DNA of 64,000 nt from Natrinema caseinilyticum (GTDB lineage Archaea > Halobacteriota > Halobacteria > Halobacteriales > Natrialbaceae). The position numbers were made by a program, and so were the translations under genes. Below the pieces are notes generated by a model. That model saw only the letters and a program-made list of their open reading frames with translations, was not told the DNA's origin and did not search any database. The DNA lies in NCBI RefSeq assembly GCF_024227435.1, contig NZ_CP100447.1:49540-113539 (forward strand), in the 5' to 3' direction. This document shows, piece after piece, positions 36,881 through 45,000 of this stretch. The stretch's first letter is position 1, and every line of letters starts with the position of its first letter.

Positions 36881-37820
36881 GGCTCTGTTGAAATCCTCAG
36901 AGAGTTACAGGACCGAGCAGTAGTTTGACCGAATGCAGGCCCTCCCGAAGTCTCGGTTGCTCCGGTTCGTTGAGCAGGCGTATCACTTTGCTCGTCGAGC
37001 AACCGCTCGATACTCTTCGAAGTTCTCGAAACGACGGTACACACTCCACCAACACATCGTTTTGCTCTGCCTCAAAGTCCGGAAGAACACGACGTATCGG
37101 ATGCTTCTCGACGAACTCATCGAGATGCCTCGGATTCGACGTGCCATCGATCTTGAAGAACTCCCCTCTCCTTCGACGTTGTGTAACGCGTTCAACCGGC
37201 TCAATATGGCTGTCTGGCGGGTTCTCCTCAACCTCTCCGTTACGCTTCTCCCGACCAACGGTATCGTCGGGATCGACGCCTCCGGGTTCGACCGCAGTCA
37301 TGCCTCAACACACTACACGAAGCGAACGAAATTGACGATTCAGCAGTTGAAAGTCACGCTTCTCGTAGACACGAGAGCGAACGCGATTATCGACGTACAC
37401 GTGACGACGACACGGAAACACGACTCGCAAATCGCACCGTCGCTCATCAAGCGAAATACCGACGAAGTAGTTGTTCTCCTCGGAGATAAAGGGTACGACG
37501 ACCAGAAGATTCGAACGCTTGCCCACGAGCAGGATGTTCGTCCGCTCATTACACACCGCACGTTTTCGTCGCTCCACAAGGCGTGGAACGCTCGGCTCGA
37601 CGCCAATCTCTACGGGCAGCGTAGTCAGAATGAGGCGGTAAACTCTCGGCTCAAACGCAAGTACGGTGCCTTCGTCCGGTCACGACGCTGGTGGAAGCAG
37701 TTCCGTGAGCTCGTCATCAAATGCGTTGTTCACAACGTGGAACGCGCCCTCGCAATTTCACGCGATGAGTACGAGCGTCTGTGATTCTGCGAGGAGCGGA
37801 CTGCTGAATAGAACGGGTGC
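36881..37820 (+). mobile_element. IS5-family insertion sequence, right end degraded
   Basis: The left end starts with GGCTCTGTTGAAATCCTCAG at 36881, the usual start of haloarchaeal IS5-type elements. The expected complement GATTTCAACAGAGCC is not found downstream of the transposase gene; only a weakly similar CTGCTGAATAGAACGG appears near 37800-37815. The right boundary is therefore approximate and the end may be mutated or lost. The element begins 14 nt after the Argonaute stop. Confidence 0.65.
36933..37784 (+). CDS. IS5-family DDE transposase (283 aa)
   Basis: DDE transposase with GIDASGFDRSH (first Asp), LLGDKGYDDQKI (second Asp) and NEAVNSRLKRKYG (Glu). The basic C-terminus (FVRSRRWWKQF) is typical of the IS5 family. 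The protein is full length (283 aa), unlike the acidic neighbours in charge, and probably still active in cis if both ends are usable. It moves the IS by cutting and joining at the terminal repeats. Confidence 0.9.
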   Translation: MQALPKSRLLRFVEQAYHFARRATARYSSKFSKRRYTLHQHIVLLCLKVRKNTTYRMLLDELIEMPRIRRAIDLEELPSPSTLCNAFNRLNMAVWRVLLNLSVTLLPTNGIVGIDASGFDRSHASTHYTKRTKLTIQQLKVTLLVDTRANAIIDVHVTTTRKHDSQIAPSLIKRNTDEVVVLLGDKGYDDQKIRTLAHEQDVRPLITHRTFSSLHKAWNARLDANLYGQRSQNEAVNSRLKRKYGAFVRSRRWWKQFRELVIKCVVHNVERALAISRDEYERL

Positions 37821-37981
37821 TGGTACCGACGTCGGATCCCGTATCGGTGAACCCACTGGTTGGGCCGGGGTGGACCATGTACCGAATACGGGGCCGAGAG
37901 ATGATGCGTCCGCGAACGGTGGACGAGAACGCGTGCCAATCAGTAGCAGGCCTTTACAGCTGGAAGCCCATGGGACAGACA

Positions 37982-38641
37982 ATGGTTACTGAAGCGACGT
38001 TCACGGTTCCGTCAGACCAGTTCCCGCTGGGGACAGTGTTCAAGCAACTGCCGGACGTGACTGTCACGCTGGAACGACTCGTCCCCGCACAGAACGTGGT
38101 GATTCCCTACTTCTGGGTGCGGGGAACCGAAGTCGCTGACATCGAGAGCGCGTTCACTGAACACCCCGGCGTGCAGGGGATCCGGCTCGTCGACTCTGTC
38201 GAGGACGAGTACCTGTTACGCGTCGAATGGACGCTGGAGTACGATGACGTGCTAACCGTACTGGCAGAGACATCGATTCCACTGATCGAGGCTATCGGTA
38301 CAAACAAACAGTGGACGTTCGATGTCCGCGGTGATGAGCGACGTGACATCGTAGAATTTCAACGGCGCTGTCGAGAGCTGGATATCCCGATCACGCTGAC
38401 GTCACTAACCGCACTCACCCCGGTTGAGACGGCGATCGAAGTCATCCTCACTGACACCCAGCTAGAGGCGCTGGTGCTTGCCTACGACCGGGGGTACTTC
38501 GAGTCTCCCCGCGAGGTCACGTTGGAAGCCCTCGGCGAGGAACTCGGCATCTCACAGCAGGCCGTCGGCTCCCGCCTCCGTGGAGGGATCAAGGCAGTCC
38601 TCGGGGACGCGCTCTCGGGCCTTACAGTCAACCCCGAGTGA
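37982..38641 (+). CDS. HTH_10 (Bat-like) transcriptional regulator (219 aa)
   Basis: The C-terminal HTH_10 domain reads LTDTQLEALVLAYDRGYFES, then VTLEALGEELGISQQAVGSR, the signature of bacterio-opsin-activator-like regulators of haloarchaea. The N-terminal 140 residues form the usual Bat-associated sensory region. ATG 37982 is chosen because TTTACA lies about 30 nt upstream (37952); longer in-frame starts run through non-acidic sequence next to the IS. Its target is unknown. The four 29-bp repeats directly behind it may be regulatory sites. Confidence 0.85.
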   Translation: MVTEATFTVPSDQFPLGTVFKQLPDVTVTLERLVPAQNVVIPYFWVRGTEVADIESAFTEHPGVQGIRLVDSVEDEYLLRVEWTLEYDDVLTVLAETSIPLIEAIGTNKQWTFDVRGDERRDIVEFQRRCRELDIPITLTSLTALTPVETAIEVILTDTQLEALVLAYDRGYFESPREVTLEALGEELGISQQAVGSRLRGGIKAVLGDALSGLTVNPE

Positions 38642-38651
38642 GTAGGTAAAA

Positions 38652-38759
38652 ACGGTTTGTGTACGAAAAAGGGAGTAAGTACGGTTTGTGTACGAAAAAG
38701 GGAGTAAGTACGGTTTGTGTACGAAAAAGGGAGTAAGTACGGTTTGTGTACGAAAAAGG
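38652..38759. repeat. Four tandem 29-bp repeats (iteron-like)
   Basis: Unit of 29 bp beginning ACGGTTTGTGTACGAAAAAG, in copies at 38652-38680, 38681-38709, 38710-38738 and a partial one of 21 bp at 38739-38759. The copies are identical and have no spacers, so this is not CRISPR. Each holds the near-palindrome TTTGTGTACGAAA. The array sits between the Bat-like gene and a small HTH gene. It could be an iteron set, a regulator-binding array or simply a recent slippage expansion. Confidence 0.85.
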
Positions 38760-38794
38760 CAGCCTGATTGCCCCTGGTACCTTGTGTGATTATA

Positions 38795-39088
38795 ATGAAT
38801 GCAGATCTCGACTTCGAGGCACTCGCGCACGAACAGCGCCGTACGCTCTTGCTCGCCCTCCTCGAATCGAACCCGCAGGACGCAGGGTTTGAATCCCCTA
38901 CAGGACACTCAGTGCTGACCGACGCCGAGCAACGAGAGCAGATCGAAATGTTTCACATCCACTTGCCAAAACTCGAAGACCACGGCTACATCGAGTGGAA
39001 CGAAGAGACAGGTCAAATCGTCAAAGGGCCGCAGTTCGACGAGATCCGGCCATTGCTCGAATGTATCGCCTCCGACGACGCGGAGTGA
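38795..39088 (+). CDS. Small winged-helix protein, DUF7344-like (97 aa)
   Basis: Starts MNADLDFEALAHEQRRTLLL and ends with HIHLPKLEDHGYIEWNEETG and a short helix. This is the short ArsR-like winged helix common in haloarchaea, often annotated DUF7344. A GATTATA box ends right before the ATG, so the true promoter is probably inside or next to the repeat array. Likely a local regulator; the target is unknown. Confidence 0.75.
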   Translation: MNADLDFEALAHEQRRTLLLALLESNPQDAGFESPTGHSVLTDAEQREQIEMFHIHLPKLEDHGYIEWNEETGQIVKGPQFDEIRPLLECIASDDAE

Positions 39089-39139
39089 CGACGAAGAGGT
39101 GATTGCTTTCGTACGCGTAGTCGCATACCCATACTATAC

Positions 39140-39379
39140 ATGAGTCCGTCATCACCCACTTCATCAGCCAATGCGTGGAGTCACGCCGTAATCGAGACTG
39201 TCGCCACGAAGATGGATGTTCACCCCACTGAATTGCCCGAGAAACTATACGACGTGGTCGACCCCGGCTCATTAGATTCGTTGTTCGCAAACAAAACCCC
39301 GACAGACGGCACTGTGACGTTCACGTACTGCGACTACACAGTCACTGTCACCGCAAACGGCGACGTGAGTCTCGAATAA
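39140..39379 (+). CDS. HalOD1 output-domain protein (79 aa)
   Basis: Single HalOD1 domain: VIETVATKMDVHPTELPEKL, DVVDPGSLDSLF, then a beta hairpin GTVTFTYCDYTVTVTANGDV. HalOD1 is a haloarchaea-specific domain of signalling proteins whose exact role is unknown. The preceding small HTH gene ends 51 nt upstream, suggesting a two-gene unit. The family call is good; function is not known. Confidence 0.8.
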   Translation: MSPSSPTSSANAWSHAVIETVATKMDVHPTELPEKLYDVVDPGSLDSLFANKTPTDGTVTFTYCDYTVTVTANGDVSLE

Positions 39380-39753
39380 TAGCGGGTCATCCGGCGCTAC
39401 GACACTCCCCCGAGACGGACACCCGCCCCATACGCCACACACGCCCTCGATGCCGTCGTCCGTCTCGCCTTCGTCACGCAGCCACGTCTTCGCACTGGCA
39501 ATCTCAGTATCTCATCCTGGTTGGCAAGTAGGCATATCCCGGGGTTCTTGTCCTGTTCGTCTATATCCCCTTATTCGTCGCCGTCGTCTGAAACAACTGG
39601 GAGGGTCACAAGCCCATTCTAACAGTTGGCCAACGGTGAAGTTGAACTTCGATCACTGAGTCCTGCTGAGTACACCTCTGTACGTAACACCGAGTGCCGG
39701 AAAGTCACGTGATCGACGCTTCCTCCTCTATTCAGCGCAGGTGCTGAAACCTA
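39380..39753. other. 374-nt stretch without a convincing gene
   Basis: No acidic ORF or RNA gene is visible. A short open frame ends at 39659 with a non-haloarchaeal, basic sequence; its tail (SNSWPTVKLNFDH) could be the last trace of a transposase, but this is too short to call. The stretch marks the border between the IS/regulator segment and the protease pair on the other strand. Confidence 0.4.
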
Positions 39754-40902
39754 TCATCGTTTGAGGATTTCAACAAGGCCATCTAGCCAGTACCTGTTCG
39801 CCTTTAGTCGAAATTCGAATTCAGGTACATTGGAAGGGTCAGACCCATTCTGAATGTGACTGCAGAGTTGTTCGAACTGGGTGTTCACACCTGCTGCATC
39901 CGAGATAACAGCATCGACCAATTCGTCGTCAGCCCATTCATCGTAAAATGGTCGCTTTGATTCCTCATAGCACTGCAGATGTTGAGTATACTCCTCTCGG
40001 ATATCTTCTAATGGTTCCCGGAGCTGTTTTGGGAGATATTCGTCCGCGAGATCAGTAATGACGGTTACTCTGAGTGCGTCGGGGGGATGAAGAGTATCGT
40101 CCTCTACCCCAACGTCACGCTGGATAAAGTAGGGGCTCCGGGAGAGGAGATGGTGGAGTTGGGCACATACATAGCTCGGACCAAATGCAAAGAAGCCAGC
40201 AACGTCGCAGAAGAGTTCACTGTACCAGTGTGACCAGTTCCCGTGAAAATCCCGTTCAGTTCTCTCATGATCCATTTGCCGTCGAAGTTCGCTAAACCGT
40301 TGATTGAACTCGTGAGATCGAGATGACCGCTGATCCAAGAGTGCGTGAGCAACTTCGTGTGCCAGGATTGGGGTCGTAGGGACGATACTTCGCCCGCGAG
40401 GGACGTATATCACGTAGAAATCGTCGTCGAGCAGTGGTAAGAGCGCGTAATTCTCGCGGATTACAGGGAAGCAGGTCACAGATAGACCGAACGCATCGGT
40501 GAGTTCCTCGCAAATCTCTTCGACGTGTTGAATCCTATCTGGCCAGCGATCTCGATGATGGGTGTATAGGTCGAGATGTGTTAGTACAAGTTCGAGGTCA
40601 GAGATGTCTGCCTCTGCCGAAATGACCTTTGAGAGGTACCGTTGATACAGCGCGTCGTTATCCGGATTTGCTTCTACGTCTGATCGACGGCTATCGATCT
40701 TCTCGAAAGCGCCTCGGATATTAGAAAAGTACTCGTCAAACGCATTGCTTATCGGGAGCTCTGAAAACCGCTCTGCCTCCTCCTGGAGATGCTCGAATCG
40801 GGCCTCTAAATCACTCTCGCGATGATCAATGATCCGAGTGGGCAACGTAATCTCGCAGTTGTTCTGCGTCTTGGTCAGTTGTTCGCGTCGCCAACTCTTC
40901 AA
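39754..40902 (-). CDS. Zinc metalloprotease-like protein (382 aa)
   Basis: Helical N-terminus (1-140), then a metallopeptidase-like core with LAHEVAHALLD: H182, E183 and H186 form the HExxH site, and WYSELFCDVAGFF gives a third ligand of the E-x-x-x-D type (E229, D233). No signal peptide or TM segment is present, so it would act in the cytoplasm. The ORF overlaps the upstream gene by 77 nt; no better in-frame start was found, so the true start may be further inside. Substrate unknown. The pair with the next gene looks like a two-component module. Confidence 0.72.
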   Translation of the reverse strand: MKSWRREQLTKTQNNCEITLPTRIIDHRESDLEARFEHLQEEAERFSELPISNAFDEYFSNIRGAFEKIDSRRSDVEANPDNDALYQRYLSKVISAEADISDLELVLTHLDLYTHHRDRWPDRIQHVEEICEELTDAFGLSVTCFPVIRENYALLPLLDDDFYVIYVPRGRSIVPTTPILAHEVAHALLDQRSSRSHEFNQRFSELRRQMDHERTERDFHGNWSHWYSELFCDVAGFFAFGPSYVCAQLHHLLSRSPYFIQRDVGVEDDTLHPPDALRVTVITDLADEYLPKQLREPLEDIREEYTQHLQCYEESKRPFYDEWADDELVDAVISDAAGVNTQFEQLCSHIQNGSDPSNVPEFEFRLKANRYWLDGLVEILKR

Positions 40903-41272
40903 CCAGTTCCAATGTCTCTATGACTTCGGTAAGGCCTTCCCGATATTCCAAATCTTCCTTTGTTCTCCCCAGAAGGTCCAAGTGCCGGTTTAGACGTTCA
41001 ATCGCGTACTTGTTGATGTCGCCGTAATGCTCTCTCAATTGGCGAGCCAATGTGTAGGCGAAGTTATCAGATTTCTCGGGATGCTCTAACGCGTCACGAA
41101 GCGTCCTGAGGACAGCTTTCCCCGCTTCGAGATTATCACGGAGTTCATCCGCACGTGTCCTTGTGACAGACCCGTCGCTCTGGAGAAGGGCGAGCGCATA
41201 CAGGGCATCATCAGCTTGATCACTGATGTGGCGCCCTGTCTCGTAGCGCCGTTTGGACCTCCAGAGACTCAT
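40826..41272 (-). CDS. Helical partner of the metalloprotease (148 aa)
   Basis: Almost entirely helical, acidic and basic residues mixed, no metal motif. It starts MSLWRSKRRYETGRHISDQA and has a coiled-coil-like middle (LRDNLEAGKAVLRTLRDALE). It is upstream in the same operon and overlaps the protease gene, a hint at coupled translation and a complex. It could be a substrate, chaperone or regulator of the protease; no family is recognised. Confidence 0.65.
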   Translation of the reverse strand: MSLWRSKRRYETGRHISDQADDALYALALLQSDGSVTRTRADELRDNLEAGKAVLRTLRDALEHPEKSDNFAYTLARQLREHYGDINKYAIERLNRHLDLLGRTKEDLEYREGLTEVIETLELVEELATRTTDQDAEQLRDYVAHSDH

Positions 41273-41442
41273 TCGATAATAATATTAGAAGGGGTGCTAA
41301 ATCAGTTTTGCCCAGCACCCTCAACGAGGCATTCTAGTCTATTTGGCCGCTTACTTGCCCGAGAATACGGTTTCCGCTACTTTGACCTATGGGTTTGACT
41401 GTTTTTAGCGCAAACCAGCTCTAGCCGACTCTCGTTTCGATT

Positions 41443-41464
41443 TTTATCGAACTCTGAAGAGAGT
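41443..41464 (+). promoter_or_regulatory. TTTATC plus inverted-repeat promoter, PCNA gene
   Basis: TTTATC at 41443-41448 is followed by ACTCT (41451-41455), GAAG, AGAGT (41460-41464). A second perfect hairpin in the leader, AGAGACG-TGAG-CGTCTCT, lies at 41477-41494. The start codon at 41536 leaves a leader of roughly 65 nt. Confidence 0.6.
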
Positions 41465-41535
41465 GAGGGAGACGAGAGAGACGTGAGCGTCTCTGTTCAG
41501 AATCGCCTCCTCTCGAAGACTCTACAACGAAACCC

Positions 41536-42441
41536 ATGAGCACAGATTCATCCATAGAGGATCCCGATATCGACCCTCTCGAAGACGTAGAGGAAGAAAA
41601 CGATCAATCCGGTCCAGTCACGTCCAATACTGACACTACTGACTCTGATTCCGTTCAGAACGAGCCGGGAGAGGAACCCGTTCAGTCTGGCCCACCGTCC
41701 TCGTTTCGGGCTACGATTCAGGCGAGTCCCCTACAGGCTATCCTCAAAGCACTTCGTGCGAACGTCGACGAAGCCCGATTCAGGATAGACGAATCTGGGA
41801 TCCGTGTTCGTGCAGTCGATCCCGCCAACGTCGCGATGGACGATCTCACTCTGAATGCCTCAGCATTCGAGTCGTACGATGCTACTCCGGGTGTCCTCGG
41901 TCTCGACCTGGACCGCTTCGCCGATCCAGTGAACCTCGCAAAGAAAGACGATCTGGTCCAGTTCAGTCTCGATAGAGAGACACGCAAGCTGGTCGTCTTC
42001 GTCGACGGCATCGAGTTCCGAATGGCTTGCCTCGATCCAGCGACCATCAGAGCAGAGCCGACGCTTCCTGAGCTGGAACTGCCAGCGAGCGCTACGCTCG
42101 ACCGCGACGTCCTCCAGCAAGGGATCAAAGCCGCAGACCTCGTGGCCGACCACGTCGGATTCCGGATGGACGCTGCCGATGAGGTCCTCAGAATCGAGGC
42201 AGAAGGCGATACCGACGCTGTCGACTTCCAACTCGATGAGGAGGAACTCGACCAGGCCACGTTCGTCGAAGCCTCGTCGCTGTTCAGCCTCGACTACATG
42301 AAAAAGATTGTCCGAACCATTCCGAAGGGGGCTAGCGTCACAGTCGATTTCGGGAGTGAGTTCCCCATCATGCTCTCGTACGAGCTTGACGATGATGCAG
42401 GGTCGATGACCCGGATGCTGGCCCCCCGTATCGAGACGTAA
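41536..42441 (+). CDS. pcn: PCNA sliding clamp with acidic N-terminal extension (301 aa)
   Basis: Residues about 55-301 are a complete archaeal PCNA: FRATIQASPLQAILKALRAN, ESGIRVRAVDPANVAM, LDLDRFADPV, and a second half ending in FPIMLSYELDDDAG with M-L-A-P-R-I. The clamp ring tethers polymerases and other DNA enzymes to DNA. The first 55 residues are a disordered acidic tail absent from the usual chromosomal PCNA of about 247 residues; such a tail could change loading or partner binding. Encoding a clamp beside its own primase-polymerase and RPA supports a partly autonomous replisome. Confidence 0.9.
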   Translation: MSTDSSIEDPDIDPLEDVEEENDQSGPVTSNTDTTDSDSVQNEPGEEPVQSGPPSSFRATIQASPLQAILKALRANVDEARFRIDESGIRVRAVDPANVAMDDLTLNASAFESYDATPGVLGLDLDRFADPVNLAKKDDLVQFSLDRETRKLVVFVDGIEFRMACLDPATIRAEPTLPELELPASATLDRDVLQQGIKAADLVADHVGFRMDAADEVLRIEAEGDTDAVDFQLDEEELDQATFVEASSLFSLDYMKKIVRTIPKGASVTVDFGSEFPIMLSYELDDDAGSMTRMLAPRIET

Positions 42442-42468
42442 CCGCTCCCAGAGGGCTTTCCACGTGCT

Positions 42469-43332
42469 ATGAAAACTAGCTACTCACAGTCGAAGTACCG
42501 AGCGCGGCGGTATCGCGGAGAACGCACACTTGGGGGATGTCTCGTCTACGCCGGCGACGATCTCCTCGACAAACACTTGATGGTGCATTCGGTGTCACCG
42601 GGTGGGTTCGATTGGGGTCCAGATGCAGCTCCAGAACGCGCTTGCCAACTCGCTATCGCCCTGCTCGCGTCCGCTCTCGGGGTCGAAGTCGCAATCGATG
42701 ACTATCACCTGTTCGCAGAGGACTTCGTCAGACGCGAGCTGAGCGGTGATGAATGGTCGATTCGTCTGCAGGACCTCCGCGAGTCGAGCTTTCGTGAACA
42801 GTACCTTCACAGGGACTATCCGGACAACACCGCTCCACAACCGGACGACGTCGACATCGAAACAGTCGATCTGGACTCGATCACTTACGCTGACGAACTT
42901 GCCCTGGTCCGACGATACGACGAGGTACTCTGGAAGAAGGGAGACACCAGGGGGAACTTGCATCGACTCCAGGAGATCCGATTGGAGAATCGTGACCCTG
43001 CTGCTGAATCGCTGTCGAAGCAGTGGCTCTCGACACATGGTCGGCTGACTTCCGCTGCCGCCAAGCGGACCATCGCTGAGGAGTTCGAGACGATGGGCGA
43101 GTTCGCAGCCTGGGCCTGCTACGCCACGACGCTCAGGACTGTCGACCACGTCGGCGAATCAACCGAGGAGAGCATCCGACGTCTTCGGCCAACGCTCATT
43201 CGCTGGTTCGGTGGTGAAGAGTACATCCCACGCTACGACGACGATCAAGAAACGCTCCTGAGTGAGGATACTGGCGAAGATGAAGAGCAAACAGGTACGA
43301 CAGGAGATCCATCGGCATCCGCTTCGGGGTAG
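42469..43332 (+). CDS. DUF6166-like protein (287 aa)
   Basis: N-terminal half fits DUF6166: YRGERTLGGCLVYAGDD, then VSPGGFDWGPDAAPERACQLAIALL and a helix. The second half is helical and the C-terminal 40 residues are acidic and disordered. DUF6166 proteins are common on plasmids and phages, with unknown function. It starts 27 nt after the PCNA stop and is probably co-transcribed with it, so a role at the replication fork is possible. Confidence 0.68.
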   Translation: MKTSYSQSKYRARRYRGERTLGGCLVYAGDDLLDKHLMVHSVSPGGFDWGPDAAPERACQLAIALLASALGVEVAIDDYHLFAEDFVRRELSGDEWSIRLQDLRESSFREQYLHRDYPDNTAPQPDDVDIETVDLDSITYADELALVRRYDEVLWKKGDTRGNLHRLQEIRLENRDPAAESLSKQWLSTHGRLTSAAAKRTIAEEFETMGEFAAWACYATTLRTVDHVGESTEESIRRLRPTLIRWFGGEEYIPRYDDDQETLLSEDTGEDEEQTGTTGDPSASASG

Positions 43333-43356
43333 TGCCGGATGAGACAGCGCCGCCCC

Positions 43357-43382
43357 ATTTTACCATCCTCAATCGGGTGAGG
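43357..43382 (+). promoter_or_regulatory. TTTTACC plus inverted-repeat promoter
   Basis: ATTTTACC at 43357-43364 is followed by CCTCA (43367-43371), ATCGGG, TGAGG (43378-43382), a perfect 5-bp repeat. It has the same layout as the TTTATC sites, with one difference in the box. The next gene starts at 43441. Confidence 0.45.
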
Positions 43383-43440
43383 GGAAGACTCGTCGGGTGT
43401 CCACTACAACTGGCCTCGACTGTTTCCCATCTGATTCGCC

Positions 43441-44937
43441 ATGTCGACACATACACAGTCAGAAGCGAGCCGCGAGCGAGAGAACTCCACGTCGAACTCC
43501 CGTTCAGGCGAGGATAACCATCAATCAGTTGCTGCATCCCTGTCGGTCCTCGACCTCCTGGATCAGGAAGCAACGCACGCGTTTGCAGGGTTGACGGCGG
43601 CAAACGACGCGGATTATCCAGACGGTGTTTCACCAGAAACGGGGTGCCTCGATCCGAATCCCAGCTCCCTGAAAGACGTTCTTAGCGTCCTCCCTCAAGC
43701 GAGTTCAGGTGAACTCTGGGCCACAAACGAGTTCGTGGGTGTCGACGGGACCCTCGATGTCGAAGCTCTCCGCAACGTCGAGGGTCTGGAGATCGATACG
43801 CTGGAGACGGCGACCGGTCAGTCGCTCTTGGAGATTGCCACAGACTCGTCGTCCGACCCGTTGGTTCGTGTCCGAGATCACAAGGATATCGTCGACGAAC
43901 GTCGCAAGGCGCTGTGTGCGCTGGGCTTCGATGTCAAGTTCCGCTGGCAGATCGCCTCGGACCGATACTCTATCATCAATCCGCAAGAGGCGTACCTTCC
44001 AATCGTGGGAGCACTCCAGCAGCGCGGTGAGACTGAGGCATTCGGCTGGGCAAGCTACCGCGACTGGGGTGGACTCCTCAAGATGTTCGTCGTCTGTCCC
44101 AGTCTCGAACACACCATCACAGCAAGTGAAGAACCTGAGATAGAGGAGGATATCGACGGCGTCACCAGCGTCTCTGGGACAACCGAGCCAGAGCTCGTCG
44201 TCTATGGGGGATTCGAGACCGGCTACGATTTCCGGGGGACACAGACGCTGTGGGCGAAACCGATCCTCTACTTCCCCGAGACCGGGACTATCGTCCCTGA
44301 CACGGGCAAGCGGTACACTCGCCGTCACTACGGTCGGGCCACCGACGCCGACCACGAACGGGCGAACAACAGAGTTCCGATCAACGAGTGGTGGAAGGCG
44401 ATCTATGACGACATCGCCGACCGCCTGGTGAGAGTCGATTTGGCGATCCGAAGAACGCGGGCCATCGCCTACGACTTCGACGACCTTCCGTTCGATGCGG
44501 CTACCTGCTACCGCTACTGGGGCGTCGCCAACAGGTACGCCGAGGCCGCTGCGGACCGAGCCACGACGCTGGCGTCTCCATCGTCGCGACCAACCGTGTA
44601 CAATCTCCAGCTCTCCCTGTTGATCGCACTCCTCGACGAGTACGAAGGTTCCTGGGCGTCGAATACTCATCAAGAGTACCTCGAGGTCGCTGGCGAACTG
44701 CTTCGAAAACCAGCGATGATGATTCAACTGGCGATGAAAGAACACGACCGGCAAGCCGACGAACCCGATGAACGTGTCCTGCCAGCCAACCAGCAGACGC
44801 TCAGCGACGCACTCGAAGACGTTGTCGATATTCCTGGCATCGAGGTGGATACAGAAGCGAATCTCACTGACGGAGCCGCTCAGCGACTACACGACCGGGT
44901 TCAGCACCGCCTCGACGACATCGAAGGCTCGTCTTGA
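43441..44937 (+). CDS. Hypothetical protein, possibly DUF932-like (498 aa)
   Basis: After a 35-residue polar N-terminus there is a large alpha/beta protein. The region RYSIINPQEAYLPIVGALQQ with TEAFGWASYRDWGGLLKMFV recalls DUF932 phage/plasmid-type proteins, in which a Y-x-I-x-N start is followed by a G-x-x-x-x-G strand. The C-terminal 130 residues are helical. Its position between the clamp genes and the MoxR gene suggests an element-maintenance role, but this is only inferred. ATG 43441 follows the promoter by about 60 nt. Confidence 0.6.
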   Translation: MSTHTQSEASRERENSTSNSRSGEDNHQSVAASLSVLDLLDQEATHAFAGLTAANDADYPDGVSPETGCLDPNPSSLKDVLSVLPQASSGELWATNEFVGVDGTLDVEALRNVEGLEIDTLETATGQSLLEIATDSSSDPLVRVRDHKDIVDERRKALCALGFDVKFRWQIASDRYSIINPQEAYLPIVGALQQRGETEAFGWASYRDWGGLLKMFVVCPSLEHTITASEEPEIEEDIDGVTSVSGTTEPELVVYGGFETGYDFRGTQTLWAKPILYFPETGTIVPDTGKRYTRRHYGRATDADHERANNRVPINEWWKAIYDDIADRLVRVDLAIRRTRAIAYDFDDLPFDAATCYRYWGVANRYAEAAADRATTLASPSSRPTVYNLQLSLLIALLDEYEGSWASNTHQEYLEVAGELLRKPAMMIQLAMKEHDRQADEPDERVLPANQQTLSDALEDVVDIPGIEVDTEANLTDGAAQRLHDRVQHRLDDIEGSS

Positions 44938-44945
44938 GGCTGGTA

Positions 44946-44966
44946 TTTATCAGCCCGAAAGCGGGC
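44946..44966 (+). promoter_or_regulatory. TTTATC plus inverted-repeat promoter, MoxR gene
   Basis: TTTATC at 44946-44951 is followed by GCCCG (44953-44957), AAAG, CGGGC (44962-44966). A GCGACGGGG tract lies where transcription would begin. The start codon is at 45001. Confidence 0.6.
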
Positions 44967-45000
44967 GACGGGGCTCCTAACAGAGTCTCGCATACGCACT

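Noticed and set aside
38652..38759. CRISPR array
   Set aside because: The 29-bp units are directly adjacent with no spacers, and no cas gene is near.
39450..39659. 69-aa ORF in the gap after the HalOD1 gene
   Set aside because: Basic, low-quality sequence with no promoter; at most a trace of a transposase end.
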